Notes: generated by a model not told the origin, from the sequence alone. DNA of 35,970 nt from Halanaerobium sp. (GCA_018399955.1 JAGYNO010000010.1:1-35970), one strand, 5' to 3'; counted from the stretch's first letter, positions 26,594 to 35,131 are shown. Numbers and translations are program-made.

Positions 26594-27964
26594 TTATAAA
26601 ATATATTTACTTAAATCTTTATCTGCAGCTACGTCAGATAATTTTTCGTGTACATAATCAACATCAATTATAACTTTGCTTTTTTCTAATTCTGGTGCTT
26701 CAAAAGATAAATCCTCAAGTAATTTTTCCATTATTGTGTGAAGCCTTCTGGCCCCAATATCTTCAGTGTCCTCGTTAATATCATAAGCAAAGCCTGAAAT
26801 TTCTTCCACAGCATTTTCACTAAATTCAATAGTAATACCTTCAGTTTCAAGTAAAGCTTTATATTGTTTTATCAGAGAATTCTGCGGCAGCAGCAGTATA
26901 TCTTTAAAATTATCCCTGCTTAAGCTGTCTAAATTGACTCTGAGTGGAAATCTACCCTGAAGTTCAGGTATTAAATCTGCAGGAGAAGAAACATGAAAAG
27001 CACCTGCTGCAATAAATAAAATGTGATCTGTTTTGACTGAACCATGTTTGGTAACTACTGTTGATCCCTCTACAATCGGTAGAATATCTCTCTGAACTCC
27101 CTGTCTTGATACTTCAGGGCCAGAACCAGACTCTCTACCTGCTATTTTATCTATTTCATCTAAAAATATAATACCATCATTTTCTACTTTATCTATCGCT
27201 TCCGATTTAACCTGCTCCATATCGATCAGTTTTTGTGCTTCTGCATCTTTTAAAATATCTTTTGCCTGCGCAATTTTCACTTTTTTTGTTTTCTTTTTTG
27301 AAGGAAAAATATTTCCCAGCATATCCTGGAAATTAATACCCATTTCTTCTACACCAGAACCTGAAAAAACTTCCAGCATCTGCTGATTACCAGCTTCAAT
27401 TTCTATTTCAATTTTTTGATCATCAAGCTTGCCATCTTCAATGCGTTTTATCATTCTTTCCCTTCTGGCAGCAACACGATCATCTACTTCATTTGACTGA
27501 TCTGATTTATCCAATTCAGCAAAATAATCATCTCTTTTCTTCTTTGTCCCGGGAAGCAAACTGTTCACAATTCTTTCAACAGCCATTTTTTCAGCTTCTT
27601 TTTCAACCTGTTTCATCTTTTCTTCTTTTACCATTCTGATAGAAGTTTCTGTAATATCTCTTATCATAGACTCCACATCCCTACCAACATAACCGACTTC
27701 AGTAAACTTTGTTACTTCAATTTTTATAAATGGCGCTCTTGCAATTTTAGCAAGCCGGCGTGCTATTTCAGTTTTACCTACACCTGTAGGGCCTATCATC
27801 AGAATATTTTTGGGAACAATCTCATCCTTCATTTCAGCTTTTACTTCTTTTCTTCTGTATCTATTTCTTAAAGCTATTGCAACAGATTTTTTTGCTTTAT
27901 CTTGTCCTATTATATACTTGTCTAATTTTTCCACTATATCTTTAGGTGTTAATTGATTTTCCAC
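26594..27964 (-). CDS. hslU: HslU/ClpY AAA+ unfoldase subunit of the HslVU protease
   Basis: ATPase that unfolds substrates and feeds them to HslV. Seen: [24 protein letters not shown], Walker [27 protein letters not shown], an intermediate (I) domain at about 120-240 rich in charged residues, Walker [12 protein letters not shown], the sensor region [11 protein letters not shown], and the C-terminal tail ending KYIL, which in this family docks into HslV. Start uncertain: a GTG at 27979 overlaps the GGAGGTGA ribosome site, while the GTG at 27962-27964 gives [11 protein letters not shown], close to known ClpY N-termini, at a rather long spacing. I prefer the latter (456 residues). Confidence 0.94.
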   Translation of the reverse strand: MENQLTPKDIVEKLDKYIIGQDKAKKSVAIALRNRYRRKEVKAEMKDEIVPKNILMIGPTGVGKTEIARRLAKIARAPFIKIEVTKFTEVGYVGRDVESMIRDITETSIRMVKEEKMKQVEKEAEKMAVERIVNSLLPGTKKKRDDYFAELDKSDQSNEVDDRVAARRERMIKRIEDGKLDDQKIEIEIEAGNQQMLEVFSGSGVEEMGINFQDMLGNIFPSKKKTKKVKIAQAKDILKDAEAQKLIDMEQVKSEAIDKVENDGIIFLDEIDKIAGRESGSGPEVSRQGVQRDILPIVEGSTVVTKHGSVKTDHILFIAAGAFHVSSPADLIPELQGRFPLRVNLDSLSRDNFKDILLLPQNSLIKQYKALLETEGITIEFSENAVEEISGFAYDINEDTEDIGARRLHTIMEKLLEDLSFEAPELEKSKVIIDVDYVHEKLSDVAADKDLSKYIL

Positions 27965-27968
27965 TTTT

Positions 27969-28526
27969 TTATGACTCACCTCCGGTAAGTTCTTCCAGAG
28001 TTATATTTTTATTAGTATAAATGCAAATAGAAGCCGCTATTTTAAGTGCTTCTCTGGCTATATCCCCGGCACTTAGGTTGTTAGTATGATCAGATAATGC
28101 AGTTGCAGCTGCTCTGGCATAAGGACCACCAGAACCAATTGCAGAAATATTTGCATCAGGCTCAATCACATCACCATTACCGGAAATAATCAAAATTTCT
28201 TCCAGATTTGCAACAATTAGCAAAGCTTCAAGTTTTCTTAAAATTTTATCTGTACGCCACTCTTTGGCCAGCTCAACTGCTGCCCTCTGCAGACTGCCGT
28301 GATACTCTTCAAGTTTAGCCTCAAACTTCTCAAAAAGAGTAAAGGCATCCGCAGATGTACCGGCGAATCCAGCTAAAATTTCTCCATTATATAGTCTTCT
28401 GACTTTTTTTGCTGTACTTTTCATAACTGTATTTCCCAGAGTAACCTGTCCATCTCCAGCTAAAGCCATACAGCCATTATGCCTTACAGCAACTATAGTA
28501 GTTGCCTCGAAATCTGTTATTGACAA
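27969..28526 (-). CDS. hslV: HslV/ClpQ proteasome-like peptidase subunit
   Basis: N-terminal-nucleophile protease chamber of HslVU. Seen: [109 protein letters not shown] and [15 protein letters not shown]. The TT after residue 8 implies an eight-residue propeptide removed to expose catalytic Thr, as in E. coli and unlike the Ser reported for Bacillus ClpQ. The start is TTG (28524-28526) with AGGAGG eight bases upstream. The promoter is about 80 nt upstream. No xerC/codV gene precedes it. Confidence 0.96.
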   Translation of the reverse strand: MSITDFEATTIVAVRHNGCMALAGDGQVTLGNTVMKSTAKKVRRLYNGEILAGFAGTSADAFTLFEKFEAKLEEYHGSLQRAAVELAKEWRTDKILRKLEALLIVANLEEILIISGNGDVIEPDANISAIGSGGPYARAAATALSDHTNNLSAGDIAREALKIAASICIYTNKNITLEELTGGES

Positions 28527-28600
28527 TTTAGAACCTCCTTTACTTATAAACTTATTTTCAAATTGTCACATGATTCAAAATATTTTAATCTATTTTGTTT

Positions 28601-28630
28601 ATATTACCACGAATCCGTGAAAAAAGTCAA
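28601..28630 (-). promoter_or_regulatory. Promoter of hslV-hslU-codY, with palindrome in the spacer
   Basis: Minus strand TTGACT (28630-28625), an 18-bp spacer and TAATAT (28606-28601). Inside the spacer is the hyphenated palindrome CACG-N4-CGTG (28608-28619 on plus), placed where a repressor would block polymerase. The promoter is a good consensus match; operator function is speculative, and the short arms could be chance. Confidence 0.62.
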
Positions 28631-28668
28631 GTATTTGCTATAATCTTCACAATATTTTTCAAATAAAA

Positions 28669-28706
28669 AAAGTTATTATTAGCAGAAAATTTAAAGTTAT
28701 TATTAT
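28669..28706. repeat. Direct repeat of AAAGTTATTATTA in topA-hslV gap
   Basis: Copies at about 28669-28681 and 28694-28706, 25 bp apart, in the AT-rich part of the 317-nt gap 28527-28843. The rest of that gap holds the hslV promoter on the right-transcribed side and the topA terminator; 28707-28770 is low-complexity AT-rich DNA with nothing further recognisable. Confidence 0.5.
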
Positions 28707-28772
28707 ATTATTATTGTTTTTCTACTGGTAATTATATTATTATAAATCTTAAAAAATATTGTAAAAATATAT

Positions 28773-28835
28773 AAAAAACCGGATATTATTAGAAAATGCA
28801 GAAATGTGTTTGCATATAATCTAAATCATATCCGG
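28773..28835 (-). terminator. Long hairpin terminator after topA
   Basis: Perfect outer arms CCGGATAT/ATATCCGG (28828-28835 with 28779-28786) enclose 41 nt that can form two further short helices, TTAGA/TCTAA and ATGCA/TGCAT, giving one long interrupted stem. A T6 run follows on the minus strand, right after the arm. It starts eight bases after the topA stop. Confidence 0.8.
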
Positions 28836-28843
28836 CACTATTA

Positions 28844-30919
28844 TTAATCTGCTTTTTCAGTATGTCCACATTCTTTATTTGTACATTTATAATGTTTCCC
28901 TTTTGCTTTTGTTGTTTTTTCAACCATCAAACTTCCGCATTCTGGACAAGGTTTTTTAACTGGTTTATTCCAGATCATAAAATTACAGTCTGGATAGTTA
29001 CTGCAGCCATAAAATGTTCTTCCTTTTTTGGAAGTTCTCTCGATAATCTCACCATCTTCACATTCTGGGCAGTCAACTCCAGTTTTGATCAAATAAGGTT
29101 TTGTATTTTTACATTCTGGATATCCAGAACAAGCTAAGAATTTACCATATCTGCCATACTTAACTACCATCGGTTTGCCGCATACTTCACAGACTTCATC
29201 TGTTTCTTCCACGATTTCAACACGTTCCATATTTTCTCTTGCGTTTTCTAATCTTTCATAAAAGGGTTGATAAAAATCCTTCAAAATCGTTTTCCACTCT
29301 TCATTACCTTTTTCTATTTCATCCAGACGTTTTTCTAATTCAGCAGTAAACTCTACATCTGTTACATCTGGAAAATATTCGGTAAGTAATTCAGTAACTG
29401 TCTCACCAAGTTCAGTTGGCTCTAAATATTTGCCATCTTTTTTTACATAATCTCTTGACACAATAGTGGAAAGTGTTGGAGCATAAGTACTCGGCCGTCC
29501 AATCCCCTCTTCTTCAAGAGTTTTTACAAGGCTTGCTTCAGAGTATCTTGGGGGTGGTGTTGTAAAATGCTGTTCTGGATTAGTATCAACTAATTTATAA
29601 TTATCTCCCTCTTGAAAGACTGGTAAATCAATTTTATCCTCTTTTGCTTTTCCAGTTAAAATTAGATGACCTGGGAATATTAGCCTTGAGCCACTTACCC
29701 TAAATTTATATTTATCTCCAGCTTTAAACTGTGCAGATATGCTTTCATAAATAGCTGGACTCATCAGACTTGCAGTAAACCTCTTCCAGATTAGATCATA
29801 TAATTTGTATTGATCTCTGTTTAAATGTTTTTTCATTTTCTCAGGTGTTCTTTCTACATCAGTTGGTCTAATCGCCTCATGAGCATCCTGAGAGTTTTTA
29901 TTGTTTTTGTTTTTTCTTTTTTTGTTATTTAGAAATTTATTTCCATAGTTATTTTCAATATAATTTGCAGCGCTCTGTTTAGCTTCTTGAGATAATCTGG
30001 TGCTGTCAGTTCTAATATAACTGATTAAACCAACTGTCCCAGCACTACCTATATCAATACCTTCATAAAGCTGCTGGGCTAAAAACATTGTCTTTTTAGC
30101 AGTAAAGTTTAATTTGCTTGAAGCACGCTGCTGAAGAGTACTCGTGGTAAATGAAGCTTTAGCATTTCTTCTTCTTTTACGTTTTTTAACCTTTATAACT
30201 TCAAATTCTTCCTTTTCAATTTCTTCGATTATTTTTTCTACTTCTTCTTTGCTGCCGATGTTATATTTTTTATTATCTATTCTATATAAATCAGCCTTCA
30301 ACTTGTTACCATTATCTTTTAAAGCCACTTCTAATGTCCAGTATTCTTCTTCTTCAAAGTTTCTAATCTCTTCTTCTCTCTCACAAATTAAGCGTACCGC
30401 AACAGACTGTACCCTGCCAGCACTTAGCCCTTTTCTCACTTTTTTCCAGAGTAGAGGACTGAGTCTGTAGCCCACAATTCTATCTAAAAGTCGGCGAGCC
30501 TGCTGAGCATCTACAAGATTTCTATCTATTTTACGCGGCTTATCAATTGCATTTTTAATTGCACTTTTAGTGATCTCATTAAATTCTATTCTATTATTTT
30601 CTTCTTCAGATAATTTTAAAGCATGAGATAAATGCCAAGAAATCGCTTCTCCCTCTCTATCAGGGTCAGTTGCTAAATAAACATCTCTGCTTTTTTTAGC
30701 TGCTTTACGTAATTTGCTTAAAGTTTTACCTTTTCCTCTAATTGTGATATAGTTTGGTTCAAAATTTTCTTCAATATCTATGCCTAATTTACTTTTAGGT
30801 AGATCAATTACATGACCCATAGAAGCTTCCACTTTGTAATTTCTACCTAAAAATTTAGAAATCGTTTTTGCTTTAGCTGGTGATTCAACTATTACTAAAT
30901 TCTTTTTTTTCTTTGCCAT
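28844..30919 (-). CDS. topA: DNA topoisomerase I (type IA)
   Basis: Relaxes negative supercoils. Seen: an N-terminal TOPRIM domain (LVIVESPAKAKTISKFLG; DPDREGEAISWHL), the gate region, the active-site Tyr in GLISYIRTDSTRLS (near residue 300), EEGIGRPSTYAPTLSTI, and three C-terminal four-Cys zinc ribbons (CEVCG...CSGYPEC, CPECE...CSNYPDC, CPECG...CTNKEC). The 691 residues are typical of Firmicutes. The open frame starts at 30943, but the ATG at 30917-30919 has TGGAGGT at the right distance and begins MAKKKKNLVIVES. It follows smg and dprA, probably in one transcript. Confidence 0.97.
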   Translation of the reverse strand: MAKKKKNLVIVESPAKAKTISKFLGRNYKVEASMGHVIDLPKSKLGIDIEENFEPNYITIRGKGKTLSKLRKAAKKSRDVYLATDPDREGEAISWHLSHALKLSEEENNRIEFNEITKSAIKNAIDKPRKIDRNLVDAQQARRLLDRIVGYRLSPLLWKKVRKGLSAGRVQSVAVRLICEREEEIRNFEEEEYWTLEVALKDNGNKLKADLYRIDNKKYNIGSKEEVEKIIEEIEKEEFEVIKVKKRKRRRNAKASFTTSTLQQRASSKLNFTAKKTMFLAQQLYEGIDIGSAGTVGLISYIRTDSTRLSQEAKQSAANYIENNYGNKFLNNKKRKNKNNKNSQDAHEAIRPTDVERTPEKMKKHLNRDQYKLYDLIWKRFTASLMSPAIYESISAQFKAGDKYKFRVSGSRLIFPGHLILTGKAKEDKIDLPVFQEGDNYKLVDTNPEQHFTTPPPRYSEASLVKTLEEEGIGRPSTYAPTLSTIVSRDYVKKDGKYLEPTELGETVTELLTEYFPDVTDVEFTAELEKRLDEIEKGNEEWKTILKDFYQPFYERLENARENMERVEIVEETDEVCEVCGKPMVVKYGRYGKFLACSGYPECKNTKPYLIKTGVDCPECEDGEIIERTSKKGRTFYGCSNYPDCNFMIWNKPVKKPCPECGSLMVEKTTKAKGKHYKCTNKECGHTEKAD

Positions 30920-30957
30920 TAAATTTATACCTCCAGTAAACAATTAGCAGTAAATAA

Positions 30958-31470
30958 TTAGTTTATATTGTTATTTTTAAAATAAAAATTGTTAAACTCA
31001 CTAATTGCCTGTGATATGATAATTTTAGTTTCCGAATCTTTAACAAGTGCATCTATTAAATTCCAGATATCTTCAGATTCCAAATCTTCATAAATTCCAT
31101 TGTGAAACATATGCTCAAGTAAAAGCTCAAATTCATATGCTTTTAATACCTTTAAATCATTTATTCTATAAATTAAACTTTTTATATAATCATTAAATAC
31201 TCTTTTCTCAGATTCAGCCAGCACTCTATTATAACCGCTATTTGAATTTTTATCTATATAAAATTCTGTATCTGTCACTGGGCTAATTCTTTCATCATAA
31301 GGTTTTAATCTGCCATTTATAATGAAATCAAAGGCTTCATTTATATCTTCAATAGTATAACCCTCATTCTCAAGAGTGATGACAATTTCTTCTCTATTTT
31401 CTTCTAAATTTTCTTCTTCAATAATCTGTTTTAGTAAAAAGTTTAATATTTCAATAACATTTTTATTCAT
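30958..31470 (-). CDS. smg: Smg/DUF494 family protein
   Basis: Function unknown. About 170 residues, acidic and helical, without signal peptide or membrane segment. The N-terminal NVIEILNFLLKQII, the EGYTIEDINEAFDFI helix pair, the central RVLAESEKRVFNDYIKSLI and the C-terminal ESEDIWNLIDALV segment match the layout of the Smg/DUF494 family. The context agrees: gamma-proteobacteria carry dprA (smf)-smg-topA-like genes in this order. Start: the ATG at 31468-31470 fits the family N-terminus, though a GTG at 31506 is in frame. A 6-bp hairpin (31478-31492) lies between this ATG and AAAGGGG. Family assignment is from pattern memory. Confidence 0.65.
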   Translation of the reverse strand: MNKNVIEILNFLLKQIIEEENLEENREEIVITLENEGYTIEDINEAFDFIINGRLKPYDERISPVTDTEFYIDKNSNSGYNRVLAESEKRVFNDYIKSLIYRINDLKVLKAYEFELLLEHMFHNGIYEDLESEDIWNLIDALVKDSETKIIISQAISEFNNFYFKNNNIN

Positions 31471-31477
31471 ATTATTC

Positions 31478-31492
31478 TGGCTTTTTAAGCCA
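31478..31492 (-). promoter_or_regulatory. Hairpin between ribosome site and start of smg
   Basis: TGGCTT-N3-AAGCCA on the minus strand is a perfect 6-bp stem with a 3-nt loop. It lies between the only Shine-Dalgarno-like sequence, AAAGGGG (31503-31497), and the ATG at 31470. Folding would bring a site nearly 30 nt away to about normal distance. Confidence 0.4.
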
Positions 31493-31533
31493 TTTTCCCC
31501 TTTCACCAGTCAAAATCTTTAACTAGTATATAA

Positions 31534-32676
31534 TTATATTGGTTTAAGTAGATTTTGTAAACCCTTAAATCGATATTTTTTACCTTTGAGTCGAATAATT
31601 AAATTCATTAATTCAAATTTTACCAGTATTTTATCAATTTTGTCTGTATCTAAATTACTTAACTTTAATAATTCACTGTAATATAATTCGATTTCATGTT
31701 GAAAAAGTTTTAAAAGCATTTTTTCATCTTTGTTTAAAGAAGGAAAAATTTTTTCTGCCTGACTCTGAGAAAATTGAAATTCATTCTCCTCCTTTTCTGT
31801 TCTCAAATACTGCTTTAAATAATCAAGTATATCCTGAACAGATGTGAAGATAGCAGCTCCTTTTTTAATTAATTTATTAGAACCAATTGAAGTAGGCCGA
31901 TCAATATTTGCAGGTACAGCCATAACATCTTTCCCATGTTCAAGTGCATAGTCAACTGTTATCATTGTCCCGCTTTTTTTACCTGCTTCAACAACGAGTA
32001 TTAGATCTGCTAGCGCACTTATTATTCTATTTCTGCGCGGAAAATTAGCTGCTTTTGGTGCTCTATCTGGATTAAATTCTGTTATAAGCAGTCCACTCTG
32101 TTCTATTTTCTTATATAAATATCTATTTTGTGAAGGATATATATAATCAAATCCATTTCCAAGAACTGCAGTGGTTATACCTGCATTTACATTTAAAGCC
32201 CCTTTATGGGCTGTACTGTCTATTCCTTTAGCAAGACCGCTGATTACATTGATGCCCTTTGCAGCCAGACTTGAGGCTGTTTTAAATGCTATTTTGCGGC
32301 CGTAAACTGTAGAGTTTCGTGATCCTATAACCGCAACTGCAGGTAAAGTAAAATTGAGTTCACCTTTATAATATATTACAGGAGGTGGATCATAAATATT
32401 TTTTAGTTTTATTGGATAATTTTGATCCATTATAGTTAGATAGTTAATATCTTTTTTTTGAAGTTCATTTAATATATCAAAATTTTTGATTTTATGCTTT
32501 AATTTTAAAAATTTATTTAATCTTTTTTTATCTAAGCCAATATTTTTAAGTTCGTTTGAGTCCATCTGCCAGAGATCTGAAACTTTTTCAACTTTATTTA
32601 ATAAATTGCAGATTGTTTTTGGGCCAAAACCATTAATATTATTCAAGAAAAATAAATAATTATCTTTTTTAACCAT
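31534..32676 (-). CDS. dprA: DNA-processing protein DprA/Smf
   Basis: Binds incoming single-stranded DNA and loads RecA in natural transformation; also present in many organisms not known to be competent. Seen: an N-terminal helix-hairpin-helix-like region (1-70, INGFGPKTICNLLNKV), the Rossmann-like core (PAVAVIGSRNSTVYGRKIA, VISGLAKGIDSTAHKGAL, PRRNRIISALADLILVVEAGKKSGTMITVDYALEHGKDVMAVP, GSNKLIKKGA), and a C-terminal winged-helix domain (about 310-375). Length 380. ATG has GAGGTGG upstream. First gene after a strong promoter, followed by smg and topA. Confidence 0.95.
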   Translation of the reverse strand: MVKKDNYLFFLNNINGFGPKTICNLLNKVEKVSDLWQMDSNELKNIGLDKKRLNKFLKLKHKIKNFDILNELQKKDINYLTIMDQNYPIKLKNIYDPPPVIYYKGELNFTLPAVAVIGSRNSTVYGRKIAFKTASSLAAKGINVISGLAKGIDSTAHKGALNVNAGITTAVLGNGFDYIYPSQNRYLYKKIEQSGLLITEFNPDRAPKAANFPRRNRIISALADLILVVEAGKKSGTMITVDYALEHGKDVMAVPANIDRPTSIGSNKLIKKGAAIFTSVQDILDYLKQYLRTEKEENEFQFSQSQAEKIFPSLNKDEKMLLKLFQHEIELYYSELLKLSNLDTDKIDKILVKFELMNLIIRLKGKKYRFKGLQNLLKPI

Positions 32677-32698
32677 TTTTTACCACCTCTGTACAAAT

Positions 32699-32727
32699 AT
32701 TATAACTCCACTATTTAAAATTTGCAA
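32699..32727 (-). promoter_or_regulatory. Promoter of dprA-smg-topA
   Basis: Minus strand TTGCAA (32727-32722), a 17-bp spacer and a perfect TATAAT (32704-32699). The expected start is near 32692, about 16 nt before the dprA ATG, leaving just enough room for the ribosome site. Confidence 0.75.
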
Positions 32728-32807
32728 GTAAATTTTTATTTTATACAGGATGTAGTAATTAATTATCGAAATTAATATATTAGAAGAATTATTTAGGAGG
32801 GATTCGA

Positions 32808-34295
32808 TTGTTAAATTCAACTAAATACAATACTATACTATATTATATCAGCTTATTAAGTTTTATCCTTGGAATTATAATGATTATACCTCTTCTAATT
32901 TCTTTTTCTTATCGAGAAGGTATTGAAATATATCAGGCTTTTTATTACACCATAATAATCTCTTTTACAGCAGGAGTACTGCTAAAACTTCCCACAAATA
33001 ATAAAGATATAGAAATTGACCTTACAACAGCTATGCTTCTCTGCGCATTAGCCTGGATTACTATTTCTTTACTTGGAGCACTCCCTTTTATGATGGCTGT
33101 AGATAAATCTTTTATTGATTCTTTTTTCGAGGCAGTAAGCGGATTTACTACTACAGGGATTACAGTTTTTACAGGTTTAGAGTTAATGCCTAAATCAATA
33201 ATTTTTTGGAGGAGTTTAATGCAGTTATTGGGTGGGCTTGGTATTTTAACTTTTTTCCTATTAATTGCAACCAGATCTAAGGGTGAGTCCTGGCAGCTTT
33301 TTAGTGCAGAAAGTCATAAGATCAATGTTTCAAGACCGGTACCCAATATTTTTAAAACTGTAGAAATCTTATGGGCTATTTATTTAGGCTTTATATTTTT
33401 GGAAACAGTAATCTTAATGCTACTTGGACTTTCTTTTTTTGATGCTGTCACACACAGTTTTACCACACTTTCTACAGGAGGGTTTTCCCGTTATGATGCT
33501 TCAATAGGATATTATGCAGCAAATGGTTTCTCTCAAGCAGTTTTAATTGAATATGTTATTACTTTTTTTATGTTTTTAGGTGGGATGAATTTTCTTCTCC
33601 ATTACAGAATATTTACCAGAGATCTTGATAGTGTAAAAACTAATTCAGAACTAAAAACTTATCTAAAAATCGTATTATATTCAAGTATTTTTATTTCCAT
33701 TTTAATTATTTTTCTTAATACTGCATTAGACAGCAGTGCGGAAGAAATATTTAGAAAATCTATTTTCCAGGTAACTTCAATCTTAACTACTACAGGTTTT
33801 GGAACTCAAAATATTAATTCATCTTTTTTCCCCGCAGCTGCAAGACAGCTATTTATAGTTTTTATGCTCATCGGTGGAAGTGTTGGCTCAACTGCAGGTG
33901 GAATAAAAATTATGAGATTAAATATTTTAGGAGGACTGTTTAAAAGAGAAGTGAAGAAAATTTATCTTCCTAATCGAGCCGTTCTGCCTGTAACACTTGA
34001 TAAGCAGATTATTAGAAATGATGAGATCAATAAATTAACAGGACTTTTTTCTTTCTGGTTGTTTCTGATTTTAATCGGTGGAGTAATTACCTCAATTTTT
34101 TCGGATTTAAATGGCTGGCAGGCATATTCAGGTATGTTTTCAGCAATGGGTAATATAGGTCCCTTCTTCTTTTCTGTAGAAGAAATGGCCTCAATGTCTC
34201 CAATAATTAAAATGACATATATTTTTGGAATGCTGGCAGGAAGGTTAGAAATCTTACCAGTAATAATATTGTTTTCCAGAAAAGCATGGAAATGA
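32808..34295 (+). CDS. trkH: Trk-type potassium uptake channel subunit TrkH
   Basis: Membrane pore of a K+ uptake system, 495 residues with about ten hydrophobic helices. The four pore-loop filters of the superfamily are visible: SGFTTTGIT, FTTLSTGGFS, ILTTTGFGT and SAMGNIGPFF, each with its filter Gly. The length fits TrkH more than KtrB. The start is TTG (32808-32810), seven bases after GGAGG; no ATG is suitably placed. It is divergent from dprA, with a 131-nt shared gap. I could not identify a convincing trkH promoter there, only AT-rich DNA and a low-information inverted repeat (32758-32776). It pairs with the trkA gene downstream. Confidence 0.93.
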   Translation: MLNSTKYNTILYYISLLSFILGIIMIIPLLISFSYREGIEIYQAFYYTIIISFTAGVLLKLPTNNKDIEIDLTTAMLLCALAWITISLLGALPFMMAVDKSFIDSFFEAVSGFTTTGITVFTGLELMPKSIIFWRSLMQLLGGLGILTFFLLIATRSKGESWQLFSAESHKINVSRPVPNIFKTVEILWAIYLGFIFLETVILMLLGLSFFDAVTHSFTTLSTGGFSRYDASIGYYAANGFSQAVLIEYVITFFMFLGGMNFLLHYRIFTRDLDSVKTNSELKTYLKIVLYSSIFISILIIFLNTALDSSAEEIFRKSIFQVTSILTTTGFGTQNINSSFFPAAARQLFIVFMLIGGSVGSTAGGIKIMRLNILGGLFKREVKKIYLPNRAVLPVTLDKQIIRNDEINKLTGLFSFWLFLILIGGVITSIFSDLNGWQAYSGMFSAMGNIGPFFFSVEEMASMSPIIKMTYIFGMLAGRLEILPVIILFSRKAWK

Positions 34296-34381
34296 TATAT
34301 TTAATAATCTAATTCTAAATACAATTTAAAGTATAAATCCTAAATAATTTTTTACAATTCATAAACTATGGGGGAATTTAA

Positions 34382-35053
34382 ATGTATATAATTATTGCAG
34401 GTGGTGGAATTGCAGGAAGTAATTTAACAAAAAATCTTGTTGAAAAACACGATGTTATAGTAATTGAAAAAGAACAGAGTACTGCTGAAAAAATTTACAG
34501 CCGTTATGGAGCTGTAACTGTATTAGGAAATGCTACAACAATAGATGTTTTAAAAGAAGCAGGTATTGAAAAATGTGATATTGCAATAGCTGTAATGAGA
34601 GATGATGCTGATAATCTATCTTTTTCTCTCCTGGCAAAAAACTTTGGAGTAGAAAAAATACTCGTCAGAATGAGGGAGCCTGAATACGAAAGTGCCTATA
34701 AAATGGCAGGAGCAACAAATATTGCAGCAACTATGGAATTAATAGTTGATAAATTTATAACCGATATTGAAGAACCTGATGTAAGGAAAGTTGCATCTCT
34801 TGGTGATGGAAAGGCAGAAGTATCTATATTAACCATTCCACCAGAATCTAGAATATCCGGTATGAAAATTTCTGAAATTGTTAGTCAAGAAAAATTTCCT
34901 GATGGTACGGTTATTGCCGGTATTTATGATAAAAAAAGAGATCGTTTTATAGTTCCTAGAGGAAATAGAGAAATATTTGCAGGAAATCAGGTTTTCCTAG
35001 TTGCATCTAAAGAAGATATGGAAAGAGCAGCTAACTTTTTATTAAATAAATAA
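34382..35053 (+). CDS. trkA: TrkA/KtrA-type RCK regulatory subunit of potassium uptake
   Basis: Cytoplasmic gating ring that binds nucleotides and controls TrkH. A single RCK unit: Rossmann N-domain with GGGIAGSNL (residues 7-15) and the acidic end of strand 2 (VIVIEKE), VLGNATTIDVLKEAGIEKCDIAIAVMRDD, then a TrkA_C domain from about 135 to 223 (ISGMKISEI, GNQVFLVASKEDME). At 223 residues it has the KtrA single-copy size, not the roughly 450-residue duplicated TrkA of E. coli. ATG follows GGGGG. An 86-nt gap to trkH without a clear promoter or terminator suggests one transcript. Confidence 0.93.
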   Translation: MYIIIAGGGIAGSNLTKNLVEKHDVIVIEKEQSTAEKIYSRYGAVTVLGNATTIDVLKEAGIEKCDIAIAVMRDDADNLSFSLLAKNFGVEKILVRMREPEYESAYKMAGATNIAATMELIVDKFITDIEEPDVRKVASLGDGKAEVSILTIPPESRISGMKISEIVSQEKFPDGTVIAGIYDKKRDRFIVPRGNREIFAGNQVFLVASKEDMERAANFLLNK

Positions 35054-35060
35054 TGATCAA

Positions 35061-35089
35061 AAAAGACTCCATATAATATGGAGTCTTTT
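35061..35089. terminator. Bidirectional terminator between trkA and the SIMPL gene
   Basis: Perfect 13-bp arms (35061-35073 and 35077-35089) with a 3-nt loop. The arms begin with an A-run and end with a T-run, so it can work for trkA on plus and for the converging gene on minus. Confidence 0.9.
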
Positions 35090-35131
35090 CTAATCTAAAA
35101 TATAATTATATCTATTCTTATAAAATCTAGA

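Noticed and set aside
28677-28691. CodY-box-like sequence (12 of 15 matches to AATTTTCWGAAAATT) upstream of hslV
   Set aside because: In AT-rich intergenic DNA three mismatches are common, and it is about 45 bp upstream of the -35. Not strong enough to call CodY autoregulation.
32722-32747. Plus-strand use of TTGCAA as a trkH -35 element
   Set aside because: The hexamer is self-complementary, but the nearest -10-like sequence (TATACA) is only 14 bp away, too close for a normal promoter.
32758-32776. Inverted repeat ATTAATT-N5-AATTAAT upstream of trkH
   Set aside because: Made only of A and T in AT-rich sequence; low information, and no promoter elements could be positioned relative to it.
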